In this document: piece after piece, positions 32,724 through 42,341 of the stretch
How positions within the stretch are numbered: the stretch's first letter is position 1
Layout: each line of letters starts with the position of its first letter
Source of the DNA: Ceratocystis colombiana
Lineage: Eukaryota > Ascomycota > Sordariomycetes > Microascales > Ceratocystidaceae
DNA: 64,000 nt
Assembly: GCA_026419805.1 (NCBI GenBank)
Contig: JAOSLS010000012.1
Location: forward strand, 1-64,000
Direction: 5' to 3'
The notes under the pieces: generated by a model
Told to the model about the DNA's origin: nothing
Database searches by the model: none
What the model saw: the letters and a program-made list of their open reading frames with translations, nothing else
Translations under genes and position numbers: made by a program

Positions 32724-33620
32724 ATGGCCGCCTCTCCCACCCTCGCTGCGCCCCCGGTGCTTCTTCCCCTGCCTCTGCCAGCATCCGCTAACTGCTGCCC
32801 AAGCTGTGGCGCAAAACTTGAACATCACATCGACATCTCGGCCGCTTCGGAGGCCCAGGTAGCGCTCATAGAAGCTCAACGCCGCATTGCCGAGCTGGAG
32901 AATCGCGTGCGCAACCTACAGAATCAGCTCGACCGCACGTCGATCAACAGTGGAAGTCTACCCGACTCACCGCCGCACTCGCCATATTTCCACCAGCAAA
33001 AACTGTCAACTTCAACCTCGTCGTCGGCTTCGACTCTGAACTACACACACCAGAAGCAAGGATCTAATGACTACTTGCTGACGCCACCGCCCTCTGCATC
33101 TGCACCTCGCTATGTTGCCGAGCCTCCTTCAACCCCCAGCCAGTCCCGTCCTACAACTTCGTCTTCCTCTTCATGGGGCTTTAGTGCCTCCCGTTTTGCC
33201 TCTCTTCTCTCGCGAAAAAGCACACCCAACATCCGTGTTGCTGCCAACTCTTTATCGTCAACTTCCTCGAGCCAGCCGCCTCCCAGCCCGCCTCCATCTT
33301 CCACAGGCGTCAATGACCTAATGGCGGCACTCAATCGAGAACAGAACTTGCGGGCCAAAGCGGAGGGTCGGCTCGTTGCAACCAGCAAAGAGGTCGAGGA
33401 GCTTTCTGTTGTGCTCTTTGAGCAGGCCAATGAAATGGTGGCATCGGAACGCAGGGCCCGTGCAAAGCTCGAACAGCGAGTGGCGGTACTTGAGCGTCGC
33501 GATGCCGATAAGAAAGCACGACTACAGAGCCTCGAGGGCGCAATGGACCAGATCCAGCGTGTCAAGATACTGCTTAATACCGAGGAAGCCGCTCCTCCCC
33601 CAGCGTCGGCTGCAGCCTAG
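32724..33620 (+). CDS. Sec2-domain coiled-coil protein, putative Rab GDP/GTP exchange factor (298 aa)
   Basis: Single exon; the ATG at 32724 follows an A-rich leader. A CPSCG segment (25-29) and a short coiled coil (about 52-76) precede a long Ser/Pro-rich region (80-190). A second, longer coiled coil at about 195-285 contains LNREQNLRAKAEGRL, EELSVVLFEQANEMVASERR and LERRDADKKARL, matching the Sec2p/Rabin N-domain. In yeast Sec2 this domain activates the Rab Sec4 on secretory vesicles. The present protein is much shorter than yeast Sec2 (over 700 aa) and ends soon after the domain, so vesicle-binding regions seem absent. The exchange function is inferred from the domain alone. Confidence 0.8.
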   Translation: MAASPTLAAPPVLLPLPLPASANCCPSCGAKLEHHIDISAASEAQVALIEAQRRIAELENRVRNLQNQLDRTSINSGSLPDSPPHSPYFHQQKLSTSTSSSASTLNYTHQKQGSNDYLLTPPPSASAPRYVAEPPSTPSQSRPTTSSSSSWGFSASRFASLLSRKSTPNIRVAANSLSSTSSSQPPPSPPPSSTGVNDLMAALNREQNLRAKAEGRLVATSKEVEELSVVLFEQANEMVASERRARAKLEQRVAVLERRDADKKARLQSLEGAMDQIQRVKILLNTEEAAPPPASAAA

Positions 33621-34304
33621 AGACAACAGCATTACATCAGGCTGTTTGCATTATTGCTGTTAATTTGCATTTTAGGCGGCGTTACGGTACTGAATGGGCT
33701 TGTTTCAGTGGGCTATGGCCATTATAGCCCATGTGTTTGCTCTTATGTTTGATTTGATACCCCCATCTTTAGATTTTCCTTTGTCACTACTGTACTACTA
33801 GTTCACCGCTTGTCGTTCGCTAATGCTTCTCATCACATCACACTCGTTGCAAAATTACTATAGACAACGCATGATATCTACCTACTTTTAATAGCAAGTT
33901 TCTTGGCTTAAATCCTCATCTTCATTGTAATCATCCCATGATTTATAGACAGCGGGGCAATCGGGGTTAGCAAGTACAAGCTTGTTTCATATTGGAGAGC
34001 ACGCCCCCCCCCTCCCCCCATTCAACCCTAGAGAAAAAAGGGCCGCCTCTTGTTTCAACCATGGGCCAAGTTGCAGTAGCAGCCACTTGTTATACTACGT
34101 AGCATGATTGCGTACGTACATGCATGTATGTACTGCAGATACACAGCCGCCCGTCCCTCAGCTCCTTCCGATGTAACCCATTGATTACGGCACGTCCTCA
34201 CCAACATGTCACAATATTCCACAAGTATATGATAAGCAGGACCATGATCGACATTTTCCTTGAAGCCCAAGACTAGCCTGTGCAGCAATGAAAAAAAGAG
34301 AAAA
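33621..34304. other. Intergenic region between the Sec2-domain gene and U2 snRNA
   Basis: AT-rich 3' flank of the Sec2-domain gene; C-rich patch at 34004-34019 (a 9-nt C run, T, six C); repeated GTACGTACATGCATGTATGTA alternating stretch near 34112-34131. Downstream of the U2 3' end (below 34305) the U2 sense strand continues T-rich. No coding gene. Confidence 0.55.
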
Positions 34305-34490
34305 GTTCGCGTCGCCTGGAGGCAGTGTAATACCAGGGACACTGTGGTCGATGGCATGTGCAAGCACAGCGGCCAAAGTCCGAGAGCCAAAAATAAGTAT
34401 AATAACGATTTGGTTCCAGAGAACCATTTCAGATATTAAACTGAAAAGAACAGATACTACACTTGATCTTAGCCAAAAGGCAAAGAGAGC
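34305..34490 (-). ncRNA. U2 spliceosomal snRNA
   Basis: Read on the minus strand from about 34490. The 5' part contains TTTGCCTTTTGGCTAAGATC and then AAGTGTAGTATCTGTTCTTT, the nearly invariant U2 5' domain. The branch-point-pairing GTAGTA is at 34460-34455. Stem-loop IIa (GGTTC-TCTG-GAACC) is at 34425-34412. An Sm site ATTTTTGG is at 34394-34387. A 3' stem CCTGG...CCAGG at 34338-34315 resembles stem-loop IV of other U2 RNAs. Total length near 186 nt fits non-yeast U2. The RNA pairs with intron branch sites and U6 in the spliceosome. The 5' and 3' ends are estimated from alignment by eye to remembered human and fission yeast U2. Confidence 0.93.
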
Positions 34491-34999
34491 TGAAGAAGAA
34501 AAGAAAGAAAATCTACAAAAGACGGGGCGGCATCGTAGGTCTTTTATAGAGCTTGGATTTGGGCGGTGAGCTGGTGTGGGGCGGCAGAAAGACCAGCTTT
34601 GTTGGCTACAACAAAAGGGCTGGGCAAAAAAAGGGGAAGGCTGGTAGGAGGCCGGCCACCTGTTAGCCGAAATTTGAATTTATTTGTTGGCAATTGTAAC
34701 CCCAACAAAACTGACCCGTTTGTTTGTTGTTTGACCTGGTTGTCTGGTTGCTTCTATCTGCTTCTATTTGGAAGGAAACCCTTGTGCTATGCTATAGTCA
34801 TTTAATCAAGCAAATGCTAACTCGTGTAACGTGAAGCTATGAGTGTTAGAGGATCATTAAAGTTTAGTTTATACAAGTCAGTCAGTCTCCATCTTGAGTC
34901 TAACTGAGATATGATATCACATATAGAGGCTGTTCTCCACTACTTTCATGCTATAGCACATGTAAGCCGTTCCGGAAGTTACCACAAGCTAATTCTCTG
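34491..34999. other. U2 promoter region and 3' flank of the interrupted gene
   Basis: Immediately upstream of U2. Contains the TATA element described separately and otherwise AT-rich sequence. No gene recognised. Confidence 0.55.
34541..34549 (-). promoter_or_regulatory. TATA box upstream of the U2 gene
   Basis: On the minus strand this reads CTATAAAAG, about 50-55 nt upstream of the estimated U2 5' end. It is the clearest promoter element here and fits RNA polymerase II snRNA transcription in fungi. Confidence 0.5.
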
Positions 35000-35679
35000 C
35001 TACATCACCCGCTCTTTCCCGCCCAATAAGCTCTCTGTCCACTCCCCCCGCAAATAGTCCCACGTCAAGATTATGTCGTTATCCTTCTTCCACTTGTCCT
35101 CGCAGTCGAAGAAGCCTCCAGCTCGCCTCTCCTCTAGGATCATCAAAGAGGTCAACATAAGCAGGTCCCACGAGCAGCTGAGAACCTCGCGGAAAATGAT
35201 ATAGTTGCCGGTCACTCGCTCCCACGCTGCACCCACCCAGTCGGCAATTGCATGACCCGTCTTGCCGATGTTGGCGGTTGACGTCGTGTCCCAGATGGCC
35301 TCGAGGGCCTCTAGATCGGCAATTTCGCCAATCACAAAGCGCATCTGTGCGCGGCTGTTGCGTGCGTCCATTTTGGTCACCTCGTGCACGCGATCCTAGA
35401 CGGCTGCTCCATGTGTGACTTCGAGGGCACTGCTTTTCTTGACGATCCAGCGGCGGCCGAGCCTGGTCAAGTCGCGCGGGCTGGGCCCGGTGACAAGGGA
35501 CCAGTAATATCTAAGTAGCACGGAGAGTTGGTTAGTGGGAATGGGGCAGGCTGGGAGATTGTGCTTCTCTGCGTGACTAACCTATCCTCGATTCTCCAGG
35601 GCTCTTCAGGCCCGGAAGTGACAAAGGCGTCTCGGTTATAGATGAAGAGATAGAGGAACCTGCCGTACTCTGAAGCCAT
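35000..35679 (-). pseudogene. Conserved-looking protein gene interrupted by one in-frame TAG
   Basis: Exon 1 35679-35582 (MASEYGRFLYLFIYNRDAF...), a 71-nt GTTAGT-AG intron, then exon 2 from 35510. Exon 2 reads on through YYWSLVTGP, LTRLGRRWIVKKSSALEV and hits TAG at 35398-35396. The same frame then continues without another stop for 131 codons (DRVHEVTKMDARN, AIADWVGAAWERVTGNYI, GGFFDCEDKWKKDND, TWDYLRGEW) to 35000. Composition before and after the stop looks equally protein-like, and I recall a fungal family of unknown function with this order, unverified. Either the gene is a young pseudogene, the stop is a sequence error, or the stop is read through. No usable intron removes it: the only GT..AG around it is 24 nt. 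Confidence 0.6.
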
Positions 35680-36138
35680 TGATTCTGAGGGGGCGCACAT
35701 GCAATGTCAAACTGATAGTAGGAGGGGCGATTATGGTCTTTATGACTAGAAGGAAGCTAGGAAATAGATCACCATTTTCGTCTGAGTTATCCATACATAT
35801 ATGCACACGCGGATTCATCTTAAACCAAGGCGTTTATTTGCCTTGCCACATTTGGAGCTACGTTTCAAGGGGTTGGCTGGACAACAACATAGGAATCACC
35901 CAACGGAAAACATCCTCATATCAGCAACCAAAATGAAACAAAAATGCTTTGATAACAGCGTGGAGTGAGAGTAAAAACTATAACTCCTGATATACGCCAA
36001 CACCGCAAATAACTGACCTACTTGTTTCGTTTTGAACCCAGCCAAAAATGCAAAATGCAAGTGAAGCCTCCTACCAAACCAGCCTGTACTTGTATCTTTC
36101 GTACCTTTTTTATACCTATAATTTCTATGCCCCCATTT
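35680..36138. other. Intergenic region between the interrupted gene and PUS4
   Basis: Both neighbours lie on the minus strand; this holds the promoter of the interrupted gene and the 3' end of PUS4. AT-rich, no gene seen. Confidence 0.6.
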
Positions 36139-37739
36139 TTAGTCTTCGATGCCATTCCACGATTTCTCATCATCCTGTATCGTTCTCTCAGATGCGCCGG
36201 TGGCAGTCTCGGGTTTTATTGGGGCCACTACCTTGGCCGGCTCCGGTTTTTGATCGGTCTCCACATGCTCGGTTTTACCTGGGGCCATCTTGGGGCTCGG
36301 CGAGTGCTTTTCTTCCCATTGCCTCAGCATGGCCTCAATCTTGGGAGCCCATACCTCCTCGCCTTTCATCAGGTCTGAATACTCCAGAACCGACGGCGTG
36401 TTAAGCTTGAAATCACCCTGGCGTGATCGGCAGAGTTCTGACATGAGAGCTACTGATCCAAGCTTTATGCCTAGATCGTGGCAGAAGCTGCGCACATAAA
36501 AGCCTGAAGTCACCGTTAAGCGGATGCGTGCAGCGGCAGGGCCCTTGCCCTCCCAGGGTGGTGGCAGTGATTCGTCGACCTCTGGGACCAGGTTGTGGCC
36601 GCGACTCGGGTCGCTGTTTTGGTTGTTAGGAGTGTTCTTCCTGTCCTTCTTGTCCTTTTTGCTCTCTGACGCCTTTTCTGCGGTTTCAGGATGGCCGTTG
36701 AGCGCACCACTCATCATGGGCACCTGCGATCTACCGCTGCTCTTTTCGAAGCGACGCTTCTTGCGACTGGGGCAGTCGCGGACTAATTCGTCAACAGACT
36801 CCTCAAAGCGACGCTTGGTAGCTTCGTGGGCAGCAAGAGCCTCGGACTCGCGGATCTCTTCTTCAGAAGAGGCTTCGGATTCCTGGGTCGCTGCGGCCGA
36901 GTCGATATCCTCCCCCTCAAGCTTCCAGACCTGCTGCGCAAGTCTGGTCTCGGCAGCATCGGCTTGTTCACGTGGCCAGCGGAATTTATGGGTACCAGGC
37001 TCGTAGTATTCTAGCAGCTCTAGCTCCTTCACTTCGACTTCGCGTGTGGGGATTTCACGGGGGATAGGCTTGCCCTCACGTGCATACTCGTACAGGGGCT
37101 TGCCCTCCATCTTCAGGGCCGAGTACAGCGGAGGGATCTGCTTGATGGTGCCACGGAATTCGTCTACAGCCTTGAGTACAGCTTCCTTGGTGATGTGTTC
37201 GTACGGCCTGCGCATTAACACACGGCCGGAGCGGTCATAGGTGTCGGTGCTAGCACCAAAGAGGACAATGGTTTCATAGGTTTTGGTGCACTTGAGGAAT
37301 GACTGGAGACATTTGGTGCCGCTTCCTACACCCAGGATCAATACTCCGGTAGCCAAGGGGTCCAGAGTTCCTCCATGGCCCATTTTGACCTGTATTTCAC
37401 GTTTTACCTGTCGGCGGCGCTTCTGTTGGGCATGCGACTCGACGGCTCGTTTCTCTTTTTCTTGCTTGATCCAGGGCGCAAACATCTTGGAAGGGTTGAG
37501 CTGTTGCTGAGCGTCGCGAATGACCTGGGCCGAGCTCATACCCAAAGGCTTATTTATGCCTAAGGAGTTGAGAGGTAGGCGGGATTAGCGGCTGAACCGG
37601 GAGAAATAAAGAAGGGTTGATCAATGCGCCTGGAGACATTGAAAGACGAAAGCTAAGGGCTAGAAGCTTACATACCGAACACGCCCTCAACAACCTTTTG
37701 GGTCGTCATGTTGTAAATGGGGGGCGACTTGAATCTCAT
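36139..37739 (-). CDS. PUS4: tRNA pseudouridine(55) synthase Pus4, TruB family (494 aa)
   Basis: Exon 1 37739-37676, a 116-nt intron with a GTATGT donor, exon 2 37559-36139. The junction gives VFG-INKPLGMSSAQVIRD, the conserved TruB start. The catalytic Asp lies in HGGTLDPLATGVL (Asp88 with this start; 78 if translation begins at the second Met, 37709). Further TruB blocks: KTYETIVLFGASTDTYD, PPLYSALKMEGKPLYEYAR, and a C-terminal YVRSFCHDLG block. A long acidic and Lys-rich insert (about residues 215-330) separates the two halves. The enzyme makes pseudouridine 55 in the T loop of tRNAs in cytosol and mitochondria. Divergent from the RFTS-domain gene. The upstream Met adds ten residues and either start is possible. 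Confidence 0.93.
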
Positions 37740-38495
37740 GCAGAGCGGAAGCGACGGTCGGGGGAGGAGGGGGAGGAGGTGATGGAACCGGGAGGGAGAA
37801 AGTGAGGAGAAGAGGTAGAATGTGAAGGATGGTGACGCAGATAAAGAGCTAGGCTAGTAGTTGGAATATGTTGTAGAGAAGGCAAGAAAAAAGAAAAGCA
37901 GAAGGGGGTAAATAGAAAAAAGAAAAAAAAAAAAAGCAGCTGACAAGGCTTGGATGTCATCCAAGTCCTGCTTTGATGTTGCGAATAGCTTAAGACGACA
38001 AAAAAAAAACTTGACCGGTCTTGGAGGAGACAGGGAGGAAAAAAACAAAGGATTGAATTTTTGCTAGTATTTGCCGGGGAATGGTTATCGATAAGATACA
38101 ATCCTTATCGATTACAGCGTGCAGCCAAAAGAGTACAGAAGAATGACATGAAGTAGCCACTACAATAAGTTTGGTGGAGACTTCCACCGTCTTGGAGGTA
38201 CTCAGTACTTTTACGTGCCGTCGTCTAGAAGCTTTAAGCTCTCCCACCACCTTGGGTTGTTCTAAGACTTTCTTCCCCGTTTGTTTTCTCTCAACTATAG
38301 TCAAATCTTTCCAGAACTCACACGCCATCTGATTTCGAGCTTGTTTTATTGTTATTGTAGTTTTTTGACCGGTTGTCCGTCTCGCTGCCAAAATAGAGAG
38401 CCTGTTCCAATCCACCATATCTGCCCGTCTATCGACGGGTCTCTGTCGTTCGGCTTTCAATCACCCGGATACCTAATCGCTCGATCTTTCTCATC
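37740..38495. promoter_or_regulatory. Bidirectional promoter between PUS4 (-) and the RFTS-domain gene (+)
   Basis: 756 bp. The PUS4 side is purine-rich on the plus strand (37740-37945; pyrimidine-rich in the PUS4 leader) with A runs. A nearly palindromic ATCGATAAGATACAATCCTTATCGAT block lies near 38086-38111. No gene. Confidence 0.55.
38089..38112. repeat. Inverted repeat ATCGATAAG / CTTATCGAT
   Basis: The arms ATCGATAAG and CTTATCGAT flank about 8 nt in the divergent promoter. It could bind a dimeric or GATA-type factor (GATAAG in both orientations). Confidence 0.6.
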
Positions 38496-40795
38496 ATGCC
38501 CCCCGCTAAACGCCATGGCGCCACGCCAAAGCCGTCAGTCGTCCCATCAGTCGAGGCTGCTCCGTCGCCGCGCTTCACCCCCGAATGCCAAGTATTCCGT
38601 CCGGCCAATGCCAAGGTTTCCGATGCTGAATGGCCAGTGTTTGATTTGCGTGAGGCCGTTGTGATGGATAGGACTCGCTGCTTTGTGCGCAATCTCTTGC
38701 GCGTCCAAGAGACCGGCCCGTTTATTGTCCAGGGACGGGTATATTGTGATACTAGCGATGGGGCGCAGGTCGCACAATGTGAGTTAAAGGCCCTCTGCTG
38801 CCCCCCTCCCTCTCTTGCCCAAGTACAGTATATTGACTATTGACTGTTGGCTGCTGTCAACTCCGCGCCCTATAGTACTGCATCCCGAGACTTTTCGTCC
38901 AATAGAAATTGAAATCGAAGCCTCCAGCATGTCTATTGGTCTTGACAGCTTTGGCGACGGAGACAATGAGAACGAGCCCATGTCTGGACCTGTCATTTGG
39001 GCAAAAAGCTACTACGGATTCTTTCGAATCGCATCGCCCGCTTTATGCTACAGAGCTATGTTTAACCATACGTTAGAGGCCATCACTCTTTACTACTCCA
39101 TCATGGCAGTATATGAAGCCAGAGAACCCAAGGTGGAACAAAAGGGCAAGAAGGCCAAGGCCCGGACTTCCGAAATGGCCCTGGAAGACGTTTTTCTTGA
39201 GGTGAGTTGTGCCATATATTTAACTGGCTAAGTGCAAATCGCTTGTAATTACGCATTGTTTCTGACTCAGTGTCTAGTATGCTGTCATGGTTGGCGATGG
39301 CTGCGTCATTGAAGATGTCAAAGAACGCTGCATGAGGCATGCCGCTTTCCTGGCTTCACATTTCAAGTTTGAGACCGGTTTCTCATGGGAAGGAAAAGCC
39401 TTTACCAAATATATTAAAAGTTTCGTTCCAACATCGCGGGCATGGGAAAAAAAGAATCTTGATGTCACGTCTGTCAATGATGACGGGCTTGACGACCCGG
39501 TCCTTAAATCCCAGGCCTATGTGCCTGGCCTAGACACCGACTCTTCCCGATCGATATCGCCAATAGCAACACCAACCGAATTACATTCATCAAACAAGCT
39601 CTCGTCTACCCCTAATCCCAAAACGCCGACACGGTCCATGCGGTCTTCTAATTCCGCGACTACTACTAAAGAGGAAAATTCAGGTTGGGAGATGGAAATT
39701 ATCTCTAGAACACGGCAAGCAAGGGCAACAACTTCTACTGTTTCTACCCCTGAACCGGGCCAAATCGCCCCAATGTCTTGTAACCATCAGACACAAGCAT
39801 CTGAAAACGTAATAGCCCGCAAGATATACGAAGAGCTGCCCTATTTGATAGGGGATCGCAACATTTCCAGATTCTCATTAAAGTCTCTCAACAATATCGT
39901 CTTCACTAACTACTCTACGCGAACATGGCCTGGTGCGCGGGAAATTGTGGCTTATGCCATCAAGGACCTCCTTAGGCTCATGGAGTCCGATACTGAGCAG
40001 AGGGACCGGTGGATGGAGTCCAAGCTCTGGACTGACCTACAAGAGGCGCCTGAATTTGAGGGGCCTTTGACAGAAAATCATAGTGTAGATGCAATGATGA
40101 AGCAGTTGCGCAGACGGAGTGGGGTACAAAAAGGACAGAAACGGCCCTATGATGAAGAGCGCTCATTGACATCCGGCAAAACGTCTTCTTTGCGACCTCA
40201 CAAACGCTCTATATCCAACGCCGGCAGAGACGAGAGCACCCTGGGGACCTGGGAGAAGAAATCTGCTGACGTTGATCTGAAGATGACCGATGAAGAGGAA
40301 TATGATGAGTTCGCCATGTTTCGACGCAACGAAGACCAGGAAGAAGAAAGTACAGACGAGTCAGAAACGGACAGCGATGAGGACGAGGGTACACCGCCTA
40401 CCAACAACTTGCACTTGGTCATCAGGTCAGACCCAATGCCTACCACAGCCCCAAACGGCCCAGGCTCTATGTGGATATGCCATGTCAAAGACTGTCAGTT
40501 TGTTGAGGCCGATGCCGACGACGATCGGGGTCAAGAGCGTATTAAAATGCATATTCATGACCATGACGACGAGGCGACACGCATCGACCTGGCCTTGGCA
40601 GAGAGTCACGGCCATGCTATCCAGTAAGTCCAAACTTGCTCCAGATTGTGATTTATACTAACCCATTTCGACAGCCACCTCCTAGAGAAGCTCAAAAACG
40701 TTCACAACAGTTCGCCCGAAGATTCCGATTCTGAAACCAAGTCAAATCCTAAGCCAGCAACGCCTATTAAAAGACGCTTCTTTGGCTATGTTTAA
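38496..40795 (+). CDS. RFTS-like (DNMT1 replication-foci) domain protein with possible C-terminal zinc site (691 aa)
   Basis: Four exons: 38496-38778, 38876-39201, 39278-40623, 40675-40795, all with GTGAGT or GTAAGT donors and consistent phases. Residues about 25-180 (FTPECQVFRP, EWPVFDLREAVV, ETGPFIVQGRV, IWAKSYYGFFRIASPALCYR, EAITLYYSIMAVYE) resemble the RFTS/RFD domain of DNMT1 as found in stand-alone fungal proteins. A helical block follows in exon 3 (ERCMRHAAFLASHFKFETGF). The centre is Ser/Thr- and acid-rich. Near the end, C604-x4-C609-x18-H628-x3-H632 could bind zinc. No methyltransferase motifs are present. RFTS domains regulate DNMT1 and bind ubiquitylated H3; a chromatin role here is inference. 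Confidence 0.65.
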
Positions 40796-41148
40796 AGAGG
40801 GCCACAGAGCTGCCATAATAGAACAGGGATATGAGGGAGTAAAAGAAAAGGTATGGCTACTTTGATTTCTACTGGTGAACTCGGCGAGTTACCTGAACTA
40901 TAGACAGCCGCATCATGATGCTATATGCTATTTAAAATAGTACCTAGTAATGATGACTGGCACAGCCGCTGTGGACCAACCAACCTAAGCAGAGCAAGAA
41001 AACAACGAGGAAAGCAAAAGCCTTACAAGGCACCCAAACACAAAAAGTCCGTTCCCAACCCAGCCGACAATCAAGCATGGGAAACAAATTCAGTCCAAAA
41101 CGCCATCGCTTCGAGTCTAGTAAATTCAACAACCCTCCTCCCGCTTCT
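40796..41148. other. Convergent 3' region between the RFTS-domain gene and the unknown 386-aa gene
   Basis: Holds the 3' ends of both genes; AT-rich at 40850-40950. Nothing else seen. Confidence 0.6.
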
Positions 41149-42309
41149 TCACGACCTGCCAGTCCGCCGACTAGACCGCCTACTAGGCTCTTTCTGTGAC
41201 TGTCGCTGATGCAGCGGCATGGCAGTTTTCTTGGCTTCTTCAATGCGTTTGCGGTTGTTGCCCCGGCCATTGCTACTGGTGCTGCTGCCGGTCTCGATTA
41301 GATCTCCCGCTGTAGCGGCCACAGATGAAATATCCTCCTCAGGCTCCTCATCGCCAATTTCCTTTTCGTCAACGCGTGCCTTTTTGACGCCATCCTGGCT
41401 TGTGCCGATGACACGGCGCTCGCCCAGCTCGGGCCCTGTATTGACTAGCCCCAAGCGGCCAAACGCCCACATGAAGAAACCGGGGGACGGCGGCTGCCAC
41501 ATGCCAATGCCGTCACAATAGTGGCGCTGTTCGTCGGGAAGGTTAAACCAGACGAAGTTCTTGTTGTTGTGGATGCGGCCCTCCATGACGAAGTCTCCGA
41601 TCTCATCGGGAATGCGCAACGGCTCAGCTACCAAGATAGGCTGGTATGCTGGGATTAACAAGTGAATGCGTACAGGGACTGGGGTATGGCGACGGCGGCG
41701 TGCGTGGCGGTCGCGTTTCTCGGCCAATCGACGGGCTGCTAGCATAAATAGGAAGCACGTGTCGATCTGGTTCGTGTAGCCGCAGAAGGACGGGCCTAGC
41801 GGCTCTTTTTCGAGTAGCTGGTAAAACGGCGGGTACCAATCGTTGTCCGGGTGAAAGACAAAGAACCAGTGGCTAGTGTGCGGGTCGGCACTGGTCTGGC
41901 CGATGCGCTCTCGCAGCATGGCATGCACATACTGCGGGAAATCCTTTTGTGCCATCAGTGCCGTCTGTGCTGCTAGTGTTGTTGAGATGCCCTCGAGCTT
42001 TTCGGCAATCAGCTGCAGGGCCTGCATGCCCTGGTACGTCAAAACCATGTTAGAGCCAACCTGGGCTGCCATAGCAGCCGCGTTGAAATAGCCAAACAGG
42101 TGCGCACTATCGCACATTGACTTGCCCACGACCTGCATCGACGGTACAAAGCGGTTAATCTCGCGGATCGTCTCACGCACCGTCCCGACCGTATCGCCGG
42201 CCTGGATGCATTTGACTAGCGGGCTGTCGGAGAGCCGCACGGCTGTTTCCCACGCCTGCCGGCGGACCCTTTTATCAGCGATGATTTGCCACAACGCGGC
42301 ACTGGCCAT
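41149..42309 (-). CDS. Unknown protein, probably conserved in fungi (386 aa)
   Basis: One uninterrupted frame from ATG 42309. I do not recognise the family. The N-terminal 120 residues are helical with hydrophobic and small residues (FGYFNAAAMAAQVGSNMVLTYQGMQAL, LEGISTTLAAQTALMAQKDF read in pieces). The middle looks globular (FVFHPDNDWYPPFYQLLE, PSFCGYTNQIDTCFLFMLAARRL) with an Arg/His-rich stretch (RDRHARRRRHT) and many aromatic residues (NFVWFNLPDEQRHYCDGIGMW, WAFGRLGLV). The last 90 residues are disordered, acidic then Ser/Arg/Lys-rich, ending RRSSRRTGRS, so nuclear or nucleic-acid association is conceivable. No signal peptide; the hydrophobic stretches are too short and mixed for firm membrane segments. 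A 15-nt G run begins 18 nt before the ATG. Confidence 0.8.
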   Translation of the reverse strand: MASAALWQIIADKRVRRQAWETAVRLSDSPLVKCIQAGDTVGTVRETIREINRFVPSMQVVGKSMCDSAHLFGYFNAAAMAAQVGSNMVLTYQGMQALQLIAEKLEGISTTLAAQTALMAQKDFPQYVHAMLRERIGQTSADPHTSHWFFVFHPDNDWYPPFYQLLEKEPLGPSFCGYTNQIDTCFLFMLAARRLAEKRDRHARRRRHTPVPVRIHLLIPAYQPILVAEPLRIPDEIGDFVMEGRIHNNKNFVWFNLPDEQRHYCDGIGMWQPPSPGFFMWAFGRLGLVNTGPELGERRVIGTSQDGVKKARVDEKEIGDEEPEEDISSVAATAGDLIETGSSTSSNGRGNNRKRIEEAKKTAMPLHQRQSQKEPSRRSSRRTGRS

Positions 42310-42326
42310 AGTGGAAAGCCGTGCCC

Positions 42327-42341
42327 GGGGGGGGGGGGGGG
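42327..42341. repeat. Poly-G tract, 15 nt, in the presumed leader of the 386-aa gene
   Basis: On the sense (minus) strand this is a run of 15 C ending 17 nt before the start codon. Confidence 0.9.

Noticed and set aside
35396..35420. A 24-nt GT...AG segment that would remove the in-frame TAG
   Set aside because: Far below the minimum intron length and without a branch site.
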